Source of the DNA: Aquilaria yunnanensis
Taxonomy: Eukaryota > Streptophyta > Magnoliopsida > Malvales > Thymelaeaceae
Length of the DNA stretch: 64,000 nucleotides
NCBI GenBank assembly: GCA_039654915.1
Contig: CM077597.1
Location: forward strand, 25,208,001-25,272,000
Reading direction: 5' to 3'
Shown piece after piece: positions 53,231 through 64,000 of this stretch. How positions within the stretch are numbered: position 1 is the first letter of the stretch; every line of letters starts with the position of its first letter. Position numbers and translations under genes: made by a program. Below the pieces are notes generated by a model. It saw only the letters and a list, made by a program, of their open reading frames with translations, did not search any database and was not told the DNA's origin.

Positions 53231-53860
53231 ATGGAGAAAACCCCAACTCGTAAATCCCGAAGTATTTGTGTATTTTCTGGGGCTTTTCCTGGAAAAGATG
53301 AAGAGTATTTAAAGGCAGCCAACCATTTGGGTAGAGTATTAGCTGAGCGAAAAATACATTTAGTTTATGGAGGAGGTAGTGTCGGATTAATGGGAGGTGT
53401 AGCATCAGCAGCATCTTTAGGAGGAAGTCAAGTTTTGGGCATCATCCCTGGACCTTTGAAATTTGTTTCTGGGGGTACGATTGGAGAAGAATTAGTGGTT
53501 AAAAATTTGCAAGAGCGTGTGTTACAAATGCTTTTAAATGCTGATGCTTTTATCGCTCTACCAGGTGGTTTTGGCACGTTGGGAGAAGTCTTTCAAATTG
53601 CTTCCATGGCCCAACTTAATTTGCATAAGAAACCCATTGGGCTTTTAAATGTTAACAATTTCTTTACAGGTCTGATAGCTTTTATGGATTATGCTATGCA
53701 GAAGAATTTCATATCAAGAGTGGCACGGCGAATCATAATATCCGCAACAACTGCTGAAGAATTGCTAGATAAAATACAAGCTTTTGTTCCTGAACCAGAT
53801 CCAGCAATGATTCAGATAGACTGGACACGACAGTCTTTCCCGACCAGTTCACTCCCATAA
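53231..53860 (+). CDS. LOG: LOG-type cytokinin riboside 5'-monophosphate phosphoribohydrolase, intronless
   Basis: 209 aa, the usual length for plant LOG proteins. LOG enzymes release active cytokinin bases from their riboside monophosphates in one step in the cytosol/nucleus. Seen here: Rossmann start SICVFSGAFPGKDEEY (11-26), nucleotide-binding VYGGGSVGLMGGVA (45-58), signature PGGFGTLGE (111-119, family PGGxGTxxE), then AQLNLHKKPIGLLNV. The segment before the signature (QERVLQMLLNADAF) lacks the conserved MxxR arginine of typical LOGs, so activity is not certain. Host LOG genes have several introns and this has none, which fits capture from mRNA. An in-frame ATG at 53144 lies upstream of the TATA box and is not used as the start. 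Confidence 0.9.
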   Translation: MEKTPTRKSRSICVFSGAFPGKDEEYLKAANHLGRVLAERKIHLVYGGGSVGLMGGVASAASLGGSQVLGIIPGPLKFVSGGTIGEELVVKNLQERVLQMLLNADAFIALPGGFGTLGEVFQIASMAQLNLHKKPIGLLNVNNFFTGLIAFMDYAMQKNFISRVARRIIISATTAEELLDKIQAFVPEPDPAMIQIDWTRQSFPTSSLP

Positions 53861-54379
53861 TGGTCCTCTACTCACCCTGTTGAAGTATTGTGGAAGAAAG
53901 AAGCGATCTGATCCGTTTTTCTTGTCCTTTAGTTTTATTATCAGCATTTTCTTTCGCGTTTCAGTTTTTCTTTTCAAGGAATTTCTTTTCTTATAAGATA
54001 GTTTCGTCCATGCTGATATTAAAACCATGGGACAATGCCTTTAGGTTGGAATGGCTGAGTAAAGAGTAATTTTTATTACTCTTGAGACGCATCCTATTAG
54101 GTCTACTAGGCATAACATTTTGGGGTAGTTAAGCTTTAACCTTATTTGGATGACATATCTCACAAGGGAATCTATATTTACTGAAGAAAATATTAGATGA
54201 ACCTTGGATATTGATTCCAAACATCCGTTCCCTTTACATAATTTGTCAGTGTTATTGTCATCATCAAGATTCACTCATCTTATCGAAGTTTAAATTTTTG
54301 CACTCACCTATTATGAAAATTCACACTTTCGAAGAAAATTATTCCAATTTCAATTGCTTTCATATAAATTTCGCTCGAG
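53861..54379 (+). other. Spacer after LOG
   Basis: About 520 bp, AT-rich, including the LOG 3' untranslated region. No further ORF is supported. From about 54320 it grades into the subrepeats of the satellite. Confidence 0.5.
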
Positions 54380-56766
54380 GTCCTAAGGAAAGCTCTTTAG
54401 CCTCAAAATCAAACAATCCGGGGTTTTAAGGATGGAACCTTTGCCTCGAGATCAATCAATCAATTTGAGGTTTTAAGGATGGAACCTTTGCCTCGACATC
54501 AATCAATCAATCCGAGGTTTTAAGGATGGAACCTTTGCCTCGACATCAATCATTCAGTCCATCTTACAACGATAGAACCTTTCCTATCGTTAGAGGTTCT
54601 AAGGACCTTTCCTTAAACCTCAAACAAACAATCAATCATTCAGTCCATCTTACAACGATAGAACCTTTCCTATCGTTAGAGGTTCTAAGGACCTTTCCTT
54701 AACCTCAAACAAACAATCAATCATTCAGTCCATCTTACAACGATAGAACCTTTCCTATCGTTAGAGGTTCTAAGGACCTTTCTTTAACCTCAAACAAACA
54801 ATTAATCATTCAGTCCATCTTACAACGATAGAACCCTTCCTATCGTTAGAGGTTCTAAGGACCTTTCCTTAAACCTCAAACAAACAATCAATCATTCAGT
54901 CCATCTTACAACGATAGAACCTTTCCTATCGTTAGAGGTTCCAAGGACCTTTCCTTAAACCTCAAACAAACAATCAATCATTCAGTCCATCTTACAACGA
55001 TAGAACCTTTCCTATCGTTAGAGGTTCTAAGGACCTTTCCTTAACCTCAAACAAACAATCAATCATTCAGTCCATCTTACAACGATAGAACCTTTCCTAT
55101 CGTTAGAGGTTCCAAGGACCTTTCCTTAAACCTCAAACAAACAATCAATCATTCAGTCCATCTTACAACGATAGAACCTTTCCTATCGTTAGAGGTTCTA
55201 AGGACCTTTCCTTAAACCTCAAACAAACAATCAATCATTCAGTCCATCTTACAACGATAGAATCTTTCCTATCGTTAGAGGTTCTAAGGACCTTTCCTTA
55301 AACCTCAAACAAACAATCAATCATTCAGTCCATCTTACAACGATAGAACATTTCCTATCGTTAGAGGTTCTAAGGACCTTTCCTTAAACCTCAAACAAAC
55401 AATCAATCATTCAGTCCATCTTACAACGATAGAACCTTTCCTATCGTTAGAGGTTCTAAGGACCTTTCCTTAAACCTCAAACAAATAATCAATCATTCAG
55501 TCCATCTTACAACGATAGAACCTTTCCTATCGTTAGAGGTTCTAAGGACCTTTCCTTAACCTCAAACAAACAATCAATCATTCAGTCCATCTTACAACGA
55601 TAGAACCTTTCCTATCGTTAGAGGTTCTAAGGACCTTTCCTTAAACCTCAAACAAACAATCAATCATTCAGTCCATCTTACAACGATAGAACCTTTCCTA
55701 TCGTTAGAGGTTCCAAGGGCCTTTCCTTAAACCTCAAACAAACAATCAATCATTCAGTCCATCTTACAACGATAGAACATTTTCTATCGTTAGAGGTTCC
55801 AAGGACCTTTCCTTAAACCTCAAACAAACAATCAATCATTCAGTCCATCTTACAACGATAGAACCTTTCCTATCGTTAGAGGTTCTAAAAACCTTTCCTT
55901 AAACCTCAAACAAACAATCAATCATTCAGTCCATCTTACAACGATAGAACCTTTCCTATCGTTAGAGGTTCTAAGGACCTTTCCTTAAACCTCAAACAAA
56001 CAATCAATCATTCAGTCCATCTTACAATGATAGAACCTTTCCTATCGTTAGAGGTTCTAAGGACCTTTCCTTAACCTCAAACAAACAATCAATCATTCAG
56101 TCCATCTTACAACGATAGAACCTTTCCTATCGTTAGAGGTTCCAAGGACCTTTCCTTAAACCTCAAACAAACAATCAATCATTCAGTCCATCTTACAACG
56201 ATAGAACCTTTCCTATCGTTAGAGGTTCTAAGGACCTTTCCTTAAACCTCAAACAAATAATCAATCATTCAGTCCATCTTACAACGATAGAACCTTTCCT
56301 ATCGTTAGAGGTTCTAAGGACCTTTCCTTAACCTCAAACAAACAATCAATCATTCAGTCCATCTTACAACGATAGAACCTTTCCTATCGTTAGAGGTTCC
56401 AAGGACCTTTCCTTAAACCTCAAACAAACAATCAATCATTCAGTCCATCTTACAACGATAGAACCTTTCCTATCGTTAGAGGTTCTAAGGACCTTTCCTT
56501 AAACCTCAAACAAACAATCAATCATTCAGTCCATCTTACAACGATAGAACCTTTCCTATCGTTAGAGGTTCCAAGGACCTTTCCTTAAACCTCAAACAAA
56601 CAATCAATCATTCAGTCCATCTTACAACGATAGAACCTTTCCTATCGTTAGAGGTTCTAAGGACCTTTCCTTAAACCTCAAACAAACAATCAATCATTCA
56701 GTCCATCTTACAACGATAGAACCTTTCCTATCGTTAGAGGTTCTAAGGACCTTTCCTTAAACCTCA
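54380..56766 (+). repeat. 86-bp hairpin-rich satellite, about 26 copies, in the element 3' region
   Basis: Units of 85-86 bp start with CATTCAGTCCATCTTACAAC, the first at 54551 and the last at 56695, with few differences (mostly CCAAGG for CTAAGG, or one A less). Each unit has a perfect 8-bp stem, AACGATAG and CTATCGTT around an 8-nt loop, and a second imperfect stem, AGGTTCTAAGG with CCTTAAACCT. From about 54380 to 54550 three shorter, related ~47-bp units (GGATGGAACCTTTGCCTCGA) precede the array and look like its origin. Satellites in the 3' untranslated region are known for Ogre elements. Confidence 0.95.
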
Positions 56767-56858
56767 GAGTTTAGGCGGCGAGAAGGTTTTCAATGCCTAG
56801 CTAAGCTGGACGAAATTTGGTAACTAACTTTGCATACATCATGTCCCATGAAGCATGC

Positions 56859-56871
56859 AAAGGGGGGCAGC
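56859..56871 (+). other. Polypurine tract of the Ogre-type element
   Basis: AAAGGGGGGCAGC directly before the 3' LTR start TGTTGACACC. It primes plus-strand DNA synthesis. Confidence 0.85.
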
Positions 56872-57542
56872 TGTTGACACCCAATTTCGTCCGGCCATTA
56901 AAATAATTTTAAAAAATTAAATAAAAAAAAATTAAATAAAAAAATGTATTATTATTATTATTATTGTTATTATTATTACTAATTTTTTTTTTTAATAAGT
57001 TTAAAATATATATATATTTTTTGTTTTGTTTTGTGAAGATTTGATATATGTGTGTATATGTGTATGTTTGAAAGAAAAAAAGAAAACTCCATAAAAATGA
57101 CAAAATTTAAAAGTTTGAGGTAAAAATGACAAAATTAAGAAGTTTCAGGCAAAATTGACAAATTCTGAAAGTTCCAGGAGCATTTGGCAGTTTGTCACAT
57201 AAAATTTTGAGCCTGCCGACGTTTTTGGCTCAAATTGACAGAAAACGACAAAATTGTCAAAATCAGAAGCTTCAGGAACTTATCCAGAGGCTGAGAGACG
57301 TAAAGGACTAAAATTGTCATTTTACCAATTTAAGAGATAAGTTTGAAATTTTTTATTAATTTATCCATCAACAGTTCAGCTAAACTTCCTCTATAAATAG
57401 CCCCCCAAATTTTGTGCTGAACACAGAAAAAAATAGCAAAAAAACTTAGAACTCCGTTTCAAAAAAAAGAGAAAATTACAGCCCTTAGCCCCAGCCCTCT
57501 TCCCTTCTTCCCCAGAAAGCCAAAATTTTTTTTCACTGCTGT

Positions 57543-57582
<40 letters not shown>

Positions 57583-60478
57583 GTGCCTCTCTCCTCACCG
57601 TCGCCGCCTCCGCCGTGCCCGTGCCGCCGTCGCCCCGCCGTCGCCCCGCCGTGCCCGTGCCGCCGTCGCCCCGCCGGCCCGCCGCCGCGTCCCCTTTTCT
57701 TTTCCCTCCTTTTCCTTCTTTCTCCTCGGACCTCCGCCCCTCGCCGGCCGCTGTCTCCGCCGTGCCGTCGCTCGCCGTCCCGTGCCCGTGCCGCCGCGCC
57801 ACCCCCGCCGTCCCCCCCTGCCCCTGGCCCAGCCGCCGCCGGCCGCCAGCCCCTTTCCCCCCTCGCGCTCGCGTCGCGCCTGTACCCAGCAAAATTCAAA
57901 AATTTCAACTTTTAGGTAAAATTCTACTTTAATACTTCATCTTTTCAATTCTTTTCATTTTGGTCACTAATCTTTTTATTTTGTTTTTTTTTTTCAGAAT
58001 TAATTACTAACTTTATTTTTTTTACTTGTGTATTTATTTGTTTATTATTGTTATTGTTACTAACCTTTTTTTTTGTTATTATTAACTTGTTAACTAACTT
58101 ACTAACAACTAACTTTTAACATTATTATTGTTACTAACCTTTTAATTTTTGCATTATTACTAACTTTTATTATTGTTAATTAATTTAATCAACTTGGTTA
58201 ATTAACAATTAATTAATTTGGCTAAATTTTATTATTGTTGTTAATTAATTAATTTAATTAACTTGACTAACTTTTTATTATTGTTGTTAACAATTAATTT
58301 AATTAAACTTGGCTAATTTTTATTATTGTTGTTAATTAATTTAATCTAACTTTTACTAACCTTTTTTATTGTTATTAACTAACTAATCCAACTAATCTAA
58401 CTATATTAATTGTGCTAACTTTTATTATTATTGTGTTATTAAAGTGGATGGCCAAAAAGCCCCACTTTATTAATTGAATTTTTTTTTATGATTAAAAGAT
58501 AAAAAAAGGAATTTTACGTGAATAATTTTCTAAAGGCTAATAAAAATTACTTTTTTTTTTATTTTGAAACAAAGTTTTTATTCCTTTTAATAAACAAACA
58601 TAATGAAATAATTCAAAAAATAAAATAAATAAATAAATAAACATAAAATCATTCTTTTAATACATCTTTAAAATTAATAATTAATGAAATAAAAAAAAAT
58701 TAAAACTCCATGACCAAATGATCCGCCAGGATTCATGGCTCGGAAATATTTTTAAATAAAATATATAAAATAAATTTTTTCTTTATAAAAAATAAAAAAA
58801 AACATTAGACTAATATATTAATTATCTATTAATATATAATTTTTTTTAGTTTTCTTTATTAATAAAAAGAATAAAAAGCGTAAAAATTTTGGGTTAATAT
58901 TTTATTCAGTAATATTTTACTTATTAAATTATATAACTTTTTGTTTCTTTTATAAAAATCTTAATCAAATAATTTCAAAATAATACAAAATAAAACAAAA
59001 ATAATTGAATTTTCTCTTAAATATTTTTGACTTATTGATTAGATATATTTTCAGAAATATAAATTAAAATTAAAAAAAAAAAAATCTTTCATCAGACAAA
59101 GAAGAATATAAAAATAAAAATATCAAGACTTTTGTTTTAAAATACATATAAGTTTTCGGTTAAATAATCTTTTATTCCAAAATAAATTAAATAAATATCA
59201 AAACTTTTCTTCTTTTGTTTAAAATTTTTGGTTCTCTTAATAAAAAATAATAAAAATAATAAAAAAATAATAAAAAATAATAAAATAAAAATAAAAATTT
59301 TTAGTTCATGGTATATTGGCTGGAAACTGTCTCGTGCCCGCTTTTGAGCTGCTTCACCTGGTGAAGAGGGTCTGGCTGAGTAACAACGCCCCGTACCATG
59401 ATCAAAATTTTTATTTTTAAACTCTTTTAAATTAACTTCTTATTAAATAAAAATTAATTATTATTTTTTTTAATTCTTTTATAAATTGAGTAATCCTTTA
59501 AAATAATAAATATCTTTCATTAAACAAGAAAACAAAAAAAGTAAACAAGAAAAAAAAAAGAAAGATAAGAAAAATAAAAGAAAGATAAGAAAGAAAAATA
59601 AAAGAAAGATAAGAAAGAAAAGAAAGATAAAAAAAATAAAAGAAAAGATAATAAAAAGAAAAGAAAGAAAGAAAAGACAAGAAAAATAAAAGAAAGATAA
59701 GAAAGAAAAATAAAAGAAAGATAAGATAAAGAAAAGAAAGGAAAGATAAGAAAAAGAAAAGAAAGATAAAAGAAAGAAAAAGAAAAAGAAAAGAAAGAAA
59801 GAAAAGAATAAAAAAAGAAAGAAAAGAAAATAAATTAAAAGAAATTTAAAAAAAAAAAAAAAAAGTAAAAATAAGTAAAAAAGAAAGAAAAAGAAAGAAA
59901 GTAAAAAAAGAAGTAAAAATATAAAGATAAATTTTTAGTTAGTATTAAAAATCATTCATAAATAAAAAGAATTACCATTTAAAAATTAATTTCATAATAA
60001 TAAGAATTAAATAATTACGATAAATCGATTTCCATATCCGGATGATCCGGCAGGATCTACGGTTTGGAAAATATCAAACTTTTTAAAATAAATAAATTAA
60101 ATAAATACAAAGATAAAAATCCATGTTTACAATATGGATTAAATTATTTAAAATTTCACCAAATTCCGTGTCCAAATGACTCGGCAGAGTCCATGGTTCG
60201 GAAGTATAAAATTTCATACAAATTAATTAATTTAAAAATCCACATTTCGACTAATCCAGTTAAAATTTCTAATTTTGAAAATTAACTGAGAATTATTTAA
60301 AAGCAAAGCAAAACAAAATTAAAATCAACCAAGGTGCCAATTTTTGGGCGTTTTAACAAAGTTGTTTTAACGTAACTGTACTCCCGATCCCCGAACTCTC
60401 GCAGACCAATTTTAAGGTGACCAATCGACCTAGGTGAAACCGATTGGTGGCGACTCCAGAAAACCCGACGTTGCCACA
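56872..60478 (+). repeat. 3' LTR of the Ogre-type element (3607 bp)
   Basis: Partner of 34479-38132. By eye I find about six substitutions and a few short homopolymer, GC-block or purine-block indels, plus the missing 47-bp duplicate. TATA box at 57392-57399. It ends GTTGCCACA, followed by the target duplication CACTC. Confidence 0.95.
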
Positions 60479-60483
60479 CACTC

Positions 60484-61224
60484 CAAAGGATTGGATTTTA
60501 CCATCACCCCTTACCAACTTGTGGATAGAATTGAGAAGTATAGAAGGAATAAAAAGCAACCTTAGCTTCCTTATGCACCAAGTTAAGTTCACAAAGAACC
60601 AAAGAGAATAACATTTCAAGAAATATTGTATTAATGATTATCTATGTTTTACGGGCATACAAAGGGCTTTATTTATAAGGGAATAGCCGAAAAACCATAA
60701 GTCTAAACCCTAAGAAAAGCCCTTGATGGACTTGGAGTCCTAAATCAACCAAAACAAGCATAAAACATCATAAAACCAAAGCATAGGTCTAGGTTTGACC
60801 AAAACAATAAAAACATGTGAAAATATGGATGTTCACACTAGCTCACACTTAAGTAACCAAATATGGAAACTAAAAGGTCTAGTAAGCTATGGTGCTCCAT
60901 GTTGGGGTTCAAATTGGCACCCCAGGTGCACCCCAAGGGCTCTTAGGTTTACTAGTGGATCTACTCTAGTTCAACCTTCAAGTCCATGGTCTTGGGTCCA
61001 TAGGTGTCTTTAGGGTCTATGTGCATAATAGGGTGTATGATCCTTAAGTGTTCATGTGGGCTAAGGTGCATATAGATCCTCAAACTCCAAAATTGTGCAT
61101 CATGGTATGTCCTTTGCTCTTTGTGTGCTCAAATGGTGCTCCAAGTGATTCATTTGAGTTTCCAGCTTCATCTTGCTTCAAAATATTGCATGACTAGCCT
61201 ATGTTAAGCCATAGCCAACTTCTT
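60484..61224. other. No recognised feature right of the Ogre-type element
   Basis: AT-rich sequence, probably the untranslated region of the decayed gypsy element whose integrase follows. A TTTATAAGG stretch at about 60672-60680 could be part of an old LTR. No LTR pair was found. Confidence 0.35.
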
Positions 61225-62523
61225 AACTCTCTTCCTTGTGATAGTTCCACTTGAGATCCTTAAGGGGTCCTTGGTGTGCGTATGTGATATGCATCAACTC
61301 CTCCCCATTCGAAGAATTCATCCTTAAATTTGCATTGTCACTAATTTTGTTCATAACTTGAAAAGGACCATTTCCTCTTTGGATGTATCATTGTCATGTT
61401 ACTTGTTGAAAACCTTTCTTTTTCTCATGTGTAGCCAAACCCAAACTTTAGGCTCAAATTTGACCTTTCAACCATGGTTGGCTTTCCGTACATATTGTTG
61501 GTTCTTGTGCTTAATTTGTAACTTAACCATTTCATGCAACTTTTTAACCATATCTGCCTTTGTTTCACCATCTAAGCTAGAAAACTCATTAGTAGGCAAA
61601 GTTGAAAGATCTAACGGAGTTAATGAGTTAAAGCCATACACAATCTCAAAAGGTGAAACCCCAGTAGTACTATGCATATCTATATTATAAGCATACTCAA
61701 CATGAGGTAAACCATCTTCCTATGGCTTTAAATTCTTACTTATGATAACTCTAAGCATAGAACCAAAAGTTCTTTTAGTTACTTTAGTTTGATCATCTGT
61801 TTGTGGGTGACATGATGTTGAAAACAAAATCTTTGTACTAAGCTTTTCCCACAAAGTCTTTCAAAAGTGACTCAAGAACTTTGAGTCTCTGTTAAAGACA
61901 ATGGTCTTTGAACTTCATAAAGCCAAACCACCTCATTGAAAAACAATTGATCAACATTCATAACATCATCCATTTTATTGCATGGAATAAAGTGTGCCAT
62001 ATTTGGAAACCAATCTATTACAACAAACACAGAATCATGGCCTTTCCTAGTCCTAGGTATGCCTACTATTAAGCCCATAGATATGTCCATTTATGGATGT
62101 GAAGGTGTAAGAAGTGTGTACAAACCATGTGTAGTTTGTGAGGATTTAGCTCTCTTACATGCAATGCAATGCTAACAAACCCTTTTGACATCCTTTGCCA
62201 TGTTTGGCCAATAGTAATGTTTTTTTAAAATATGCAAAGTCTTAGCCATACCAAAATGACCCATTAAGTTGCCACTATGGGCCTCTTTTGTAAGTAGTTC
62301 CCTCTATGAATTCTTAGGCGCACGTAACCTGTTTTCTTTGAAAAGTAAGACAATAACTTGATACAACTTCTCAAAGGCAGTTTTAGCACATTTGGAGTAA
62401 ACTTTACCAAAATCAAGATTAGAAGCATATAAGTCTTTCAAATGCTCAAAGCCAAGCACTTTGGCATCTAAAGCGAAAAATAAGGCATACCTTCTTAAAA
62501 GAGCATAACATAGCCCTTCGTGG
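61225..62523 (-). pseudogene. Decayed chromovirus-like integrase region
   Basis: Read on the minus strand with several frame changes. From 62523: AHSGNLMGHFGMAKT and YYWPNMAKDVKRVC (integrase zinc-finger region, near 62290-62190). Then ISMGLIVGIPRTRKGHDSVF and IDWFPNMAHFIPC (core, 62090-61980). Then STTGVSPFEIVYGFNS (61677-61620), and VWVWLHMRKRK (C-terminal domain, about 61430). This is the pattern of plant chromovirus pol. Stops and missing pieces, including much of the core between 61860 and 61680, show it is dead. LTRs not found. Confidence 0.75.
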
Positions 62524-64000
62524 CCCTACCCAGGGAAGCTATGGGAACGTGTCCTACACTAGTTACAAATGGCCAATTGATTATGTGCGCACTTGTTAAA
62601 ACCTTCATGCTTTTAGTTATTTAACCTACTATGCAGTCATACATGAGTTATGCTTTAACTTAAAAAATAAAAGAAGTAACAAAACATAAAACATAAATCC
62701 TTAATCCATAAAAATGTTGCCCTAGCCTTTAACATTACACCAGGTAATAAAGCAATCAAACCACACAATATAGGTGTGAATTTAAGTATAGATAATCAAC
62801 CGTGGGCAGGCATCCATACAAAAGTAGACTATGCTCACACCCAAGAGCAATTCTAGAGTACAATACTAATTCATAAACATTAGAGGCAAATTAGTGTGTA
62901 AAGACAATACACTAAGCTACACAACTTAAATCCATAACTAAGCTCTTACCTTAGAACACACTTTTGGTGGCAAGCTCTGAAAGCCCTCCCCTATGCTTCA
63001 CTAGCCTTTGTCGACCAAATAAACAATTTAACCAACAAGTAAACCACAAAACTAGAATCACAAGGATTCAAATAAACATATTATCTGCTTATGAGCCTAG
63101 CTTAACAACCTCAATGGTTGTCAGCTCCATAAATACAAAATTTGCACAACAAATGCAAAGGGAATGAGAATCAACGATTCTTAATAAGGGATCCTTCAAT
63201 ATGTAAGAAAAATCTTGAGGACAAACATATACATATAATATTTGAAGTCTATAGCATACGGTTAAAGTTTGAGGGCTAACATATGTGCATATATTTGAGT
63301 ACCTTAGGACCTTACCTTTTCCTAGTCCTTGCACGGATGTCACCCTGTGACTAGTGAGTTCTGGCCTCTAACTCACTCCTAGCAAGCCTTCACTTGCTAA
63401 TGTCCTCGTGAGTTAAGCTCACTAAATAACCTTCCCTTGTTTGTTATATAGGTCAACATGGTGAATGCATCTCGCTTGAGTTCCAAGGAACTCACTAGGT
63501 GTGCTAAGCATCCTCATAGTGCCTCAACTCTTTAGACTTACCTAGGTTACTTGTGTACTAAGCTTCCACCTCAAAACCTTACCAAGAGTGCACTAAGTTT
63601 TCACTTGTGCCTTAAGTAATCTTGCCTAAGCTACAAGTGCACTAAACCTTCATTTAAGGCACATACCTATCCACCATTACTTGGTTCATGCTAGTGGAGT
63701 AGCAAATGTCATGGTTGGACTCATAATACCTATATTCCATGGAACCTTCCTAAGTACGCTAAGGTTCATACATCGGGACCATAAACCTTGCACTTGAGTA
63801 ATAATGTTCTATTATGGCCAAATAACCTAGTTTTCTTGTATGTGGCTCTTAGAGCTTTTAACACTGCAAGAAAACTCACTCATGTCGAAGGAGTTTTAGA
63901 AGTCATAGAGTGCCACCAGGCACCTTAAGCCTTTAGGCACACTAGGCACCTCCCCATTGCCCTCCCCTGGAACCCTTAAGAAAAACTTAGCATGCCCCTG
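62524..64000. other. No recognised feature to the window edge
   Basis: AT-rich, repeat-like DNA. Short phrases such as AAGTGCACTAA and GTGCACTAAG recur around 63530-63660 at irregular spacing. Small frames (62964-63167, 63089-63343) show no family features. It may be untranslated or LTR sequence of an old gypsy element. Confidence 0.35.

Larger units (their letters stand above)
34479..60478 (+). mobile_element. Ogre-type Ty3/gypsy retrotransposon carrying LOG and five Cys4 genes (26.0 kb)
   Basis: LTRs at 34479-38132 and 56872-60478 are nearly identical, and a perfect target duplication CACTC flanks the whole (34474-34478 and 60479-60483). That makes everything between them one inserted unit. 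Order: LTR, primer site, extra ORF, gag-protease, putative intron, RT-RNase H-aRNase H-integrase, five tandem 182-codon ORFs, 87-bp array, LOG gene, 86-bp satellite, polypurine tract, LTR. Long LTRs, an ORF before gag, an intron between protease and RT, and 3' tandem repeats are known Ogre features. The five ORFs and LOG are not part of any element I know. All ORFs are open. Confidence 0.95.

Noticed and set aside
54551..56766. CRISPR-like array
   Set aside because: Units of 85-86 bp repeat head to tail with no unique spacers, and the setting is a plant retrotransposon. It is a satellite.
34479..60478. LOG and the small genes as host genes trapped between two separate retroelement insertions
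   Set aside because: Both LTRs are nearly identical, in the same orientation, with matching CACTC duplications outside and the primer site and polypurine tract correctly inside. One insertion is the simpler reading.
60353..60619. Minus-strand frame spanning the right end of the Ogre-type element
   Set aside because: It crosses the LTR end and the target duplication, so it is a chance frame formed by the insertion.

Overview
The window is nuclear DNA from a flowering plant, most likely a dicot, and it is dominated by transposable elements. I base this on plant Ty3/gypsy Tat/Ogre-type and Ty1/copia elements with target-site duplications (TSDs), a Mutator-like inverted-repeat element with a 9-bp TSD, a plant L1-type LINE tail, and one intron-rich host gene relic of the FKBP43/FKBP53 family. 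The species cannot be named from the sequence. No tRNA, rRNA, CRISPR array or bacterial operon was seen.

Layout. 1-1102 is the 3' end of a Tat-like gypsy element, its 3' LTR inserted in an older reverse-oriented LTR relic (1103-1720). 1740-3610 is a badly decayed gypsy pol relic. 4130-4920 is T-rich repetitive DNA. 5365-7277 is a probable solo LTR (TSD ACTTT). 7300-18372 is a complete minus-strand Tat-lineage element (877-bp LTRs, TSD GTTTT) whose gag-pro-pol frame is broken only by three nonsense codons, and which carries an antisense, apparently intron-containing gene. 18747-19604 is a Mutator-like element (TSD AAAAAATAT). 19954-31623 is an FKBP43/53-like pseudogene with a fourfold exon duplication, split by a 4.9-kb copia element (22850-27743, TSD ACTAG). 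32232-33480 is a LINE tail. 34479-60478 is a 26.0-kb Ogre-type retrotransposon with 3.6-kb LTRs and TSD CACTC. 61225-62523 is a decayed chromovirus-like integrase region. Stretches between these hold nothing I can name.

The most interesting unit is the 26-kb element. Its core is Ogre-like: an extra ORF before gag, a gag-protease ORF, a 201-nt putative intron whose removal keeps the frame into pol, and dual RNase H domains before integrase. Between pol and the 3' LTR it carries an unusual cargo: five tandem 182-codon genes for a basic, Cys4 zinc-finger protein resembling carlavirus cysteine-rich nucleic-acid-binding proteins, and one intronless LOG-type gene (cytokinin riboside 5'-monophosphate phosphoribohydrolase). 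Four of the five small genes, and LOG, are each preceded by a homologous promoter-like cassette ending in a TATA box. An 87-bp array derived from that cassette lies before LOG, and an 86-bp hairpin-rich satellite of about 26 copies fills the 3' untranslated region. I infer a mobile element carrying separately promoted accessory genes that could affect host cytokinin level and host silencing or transcription. The LTRs are nearly identical, so the insertion is young.
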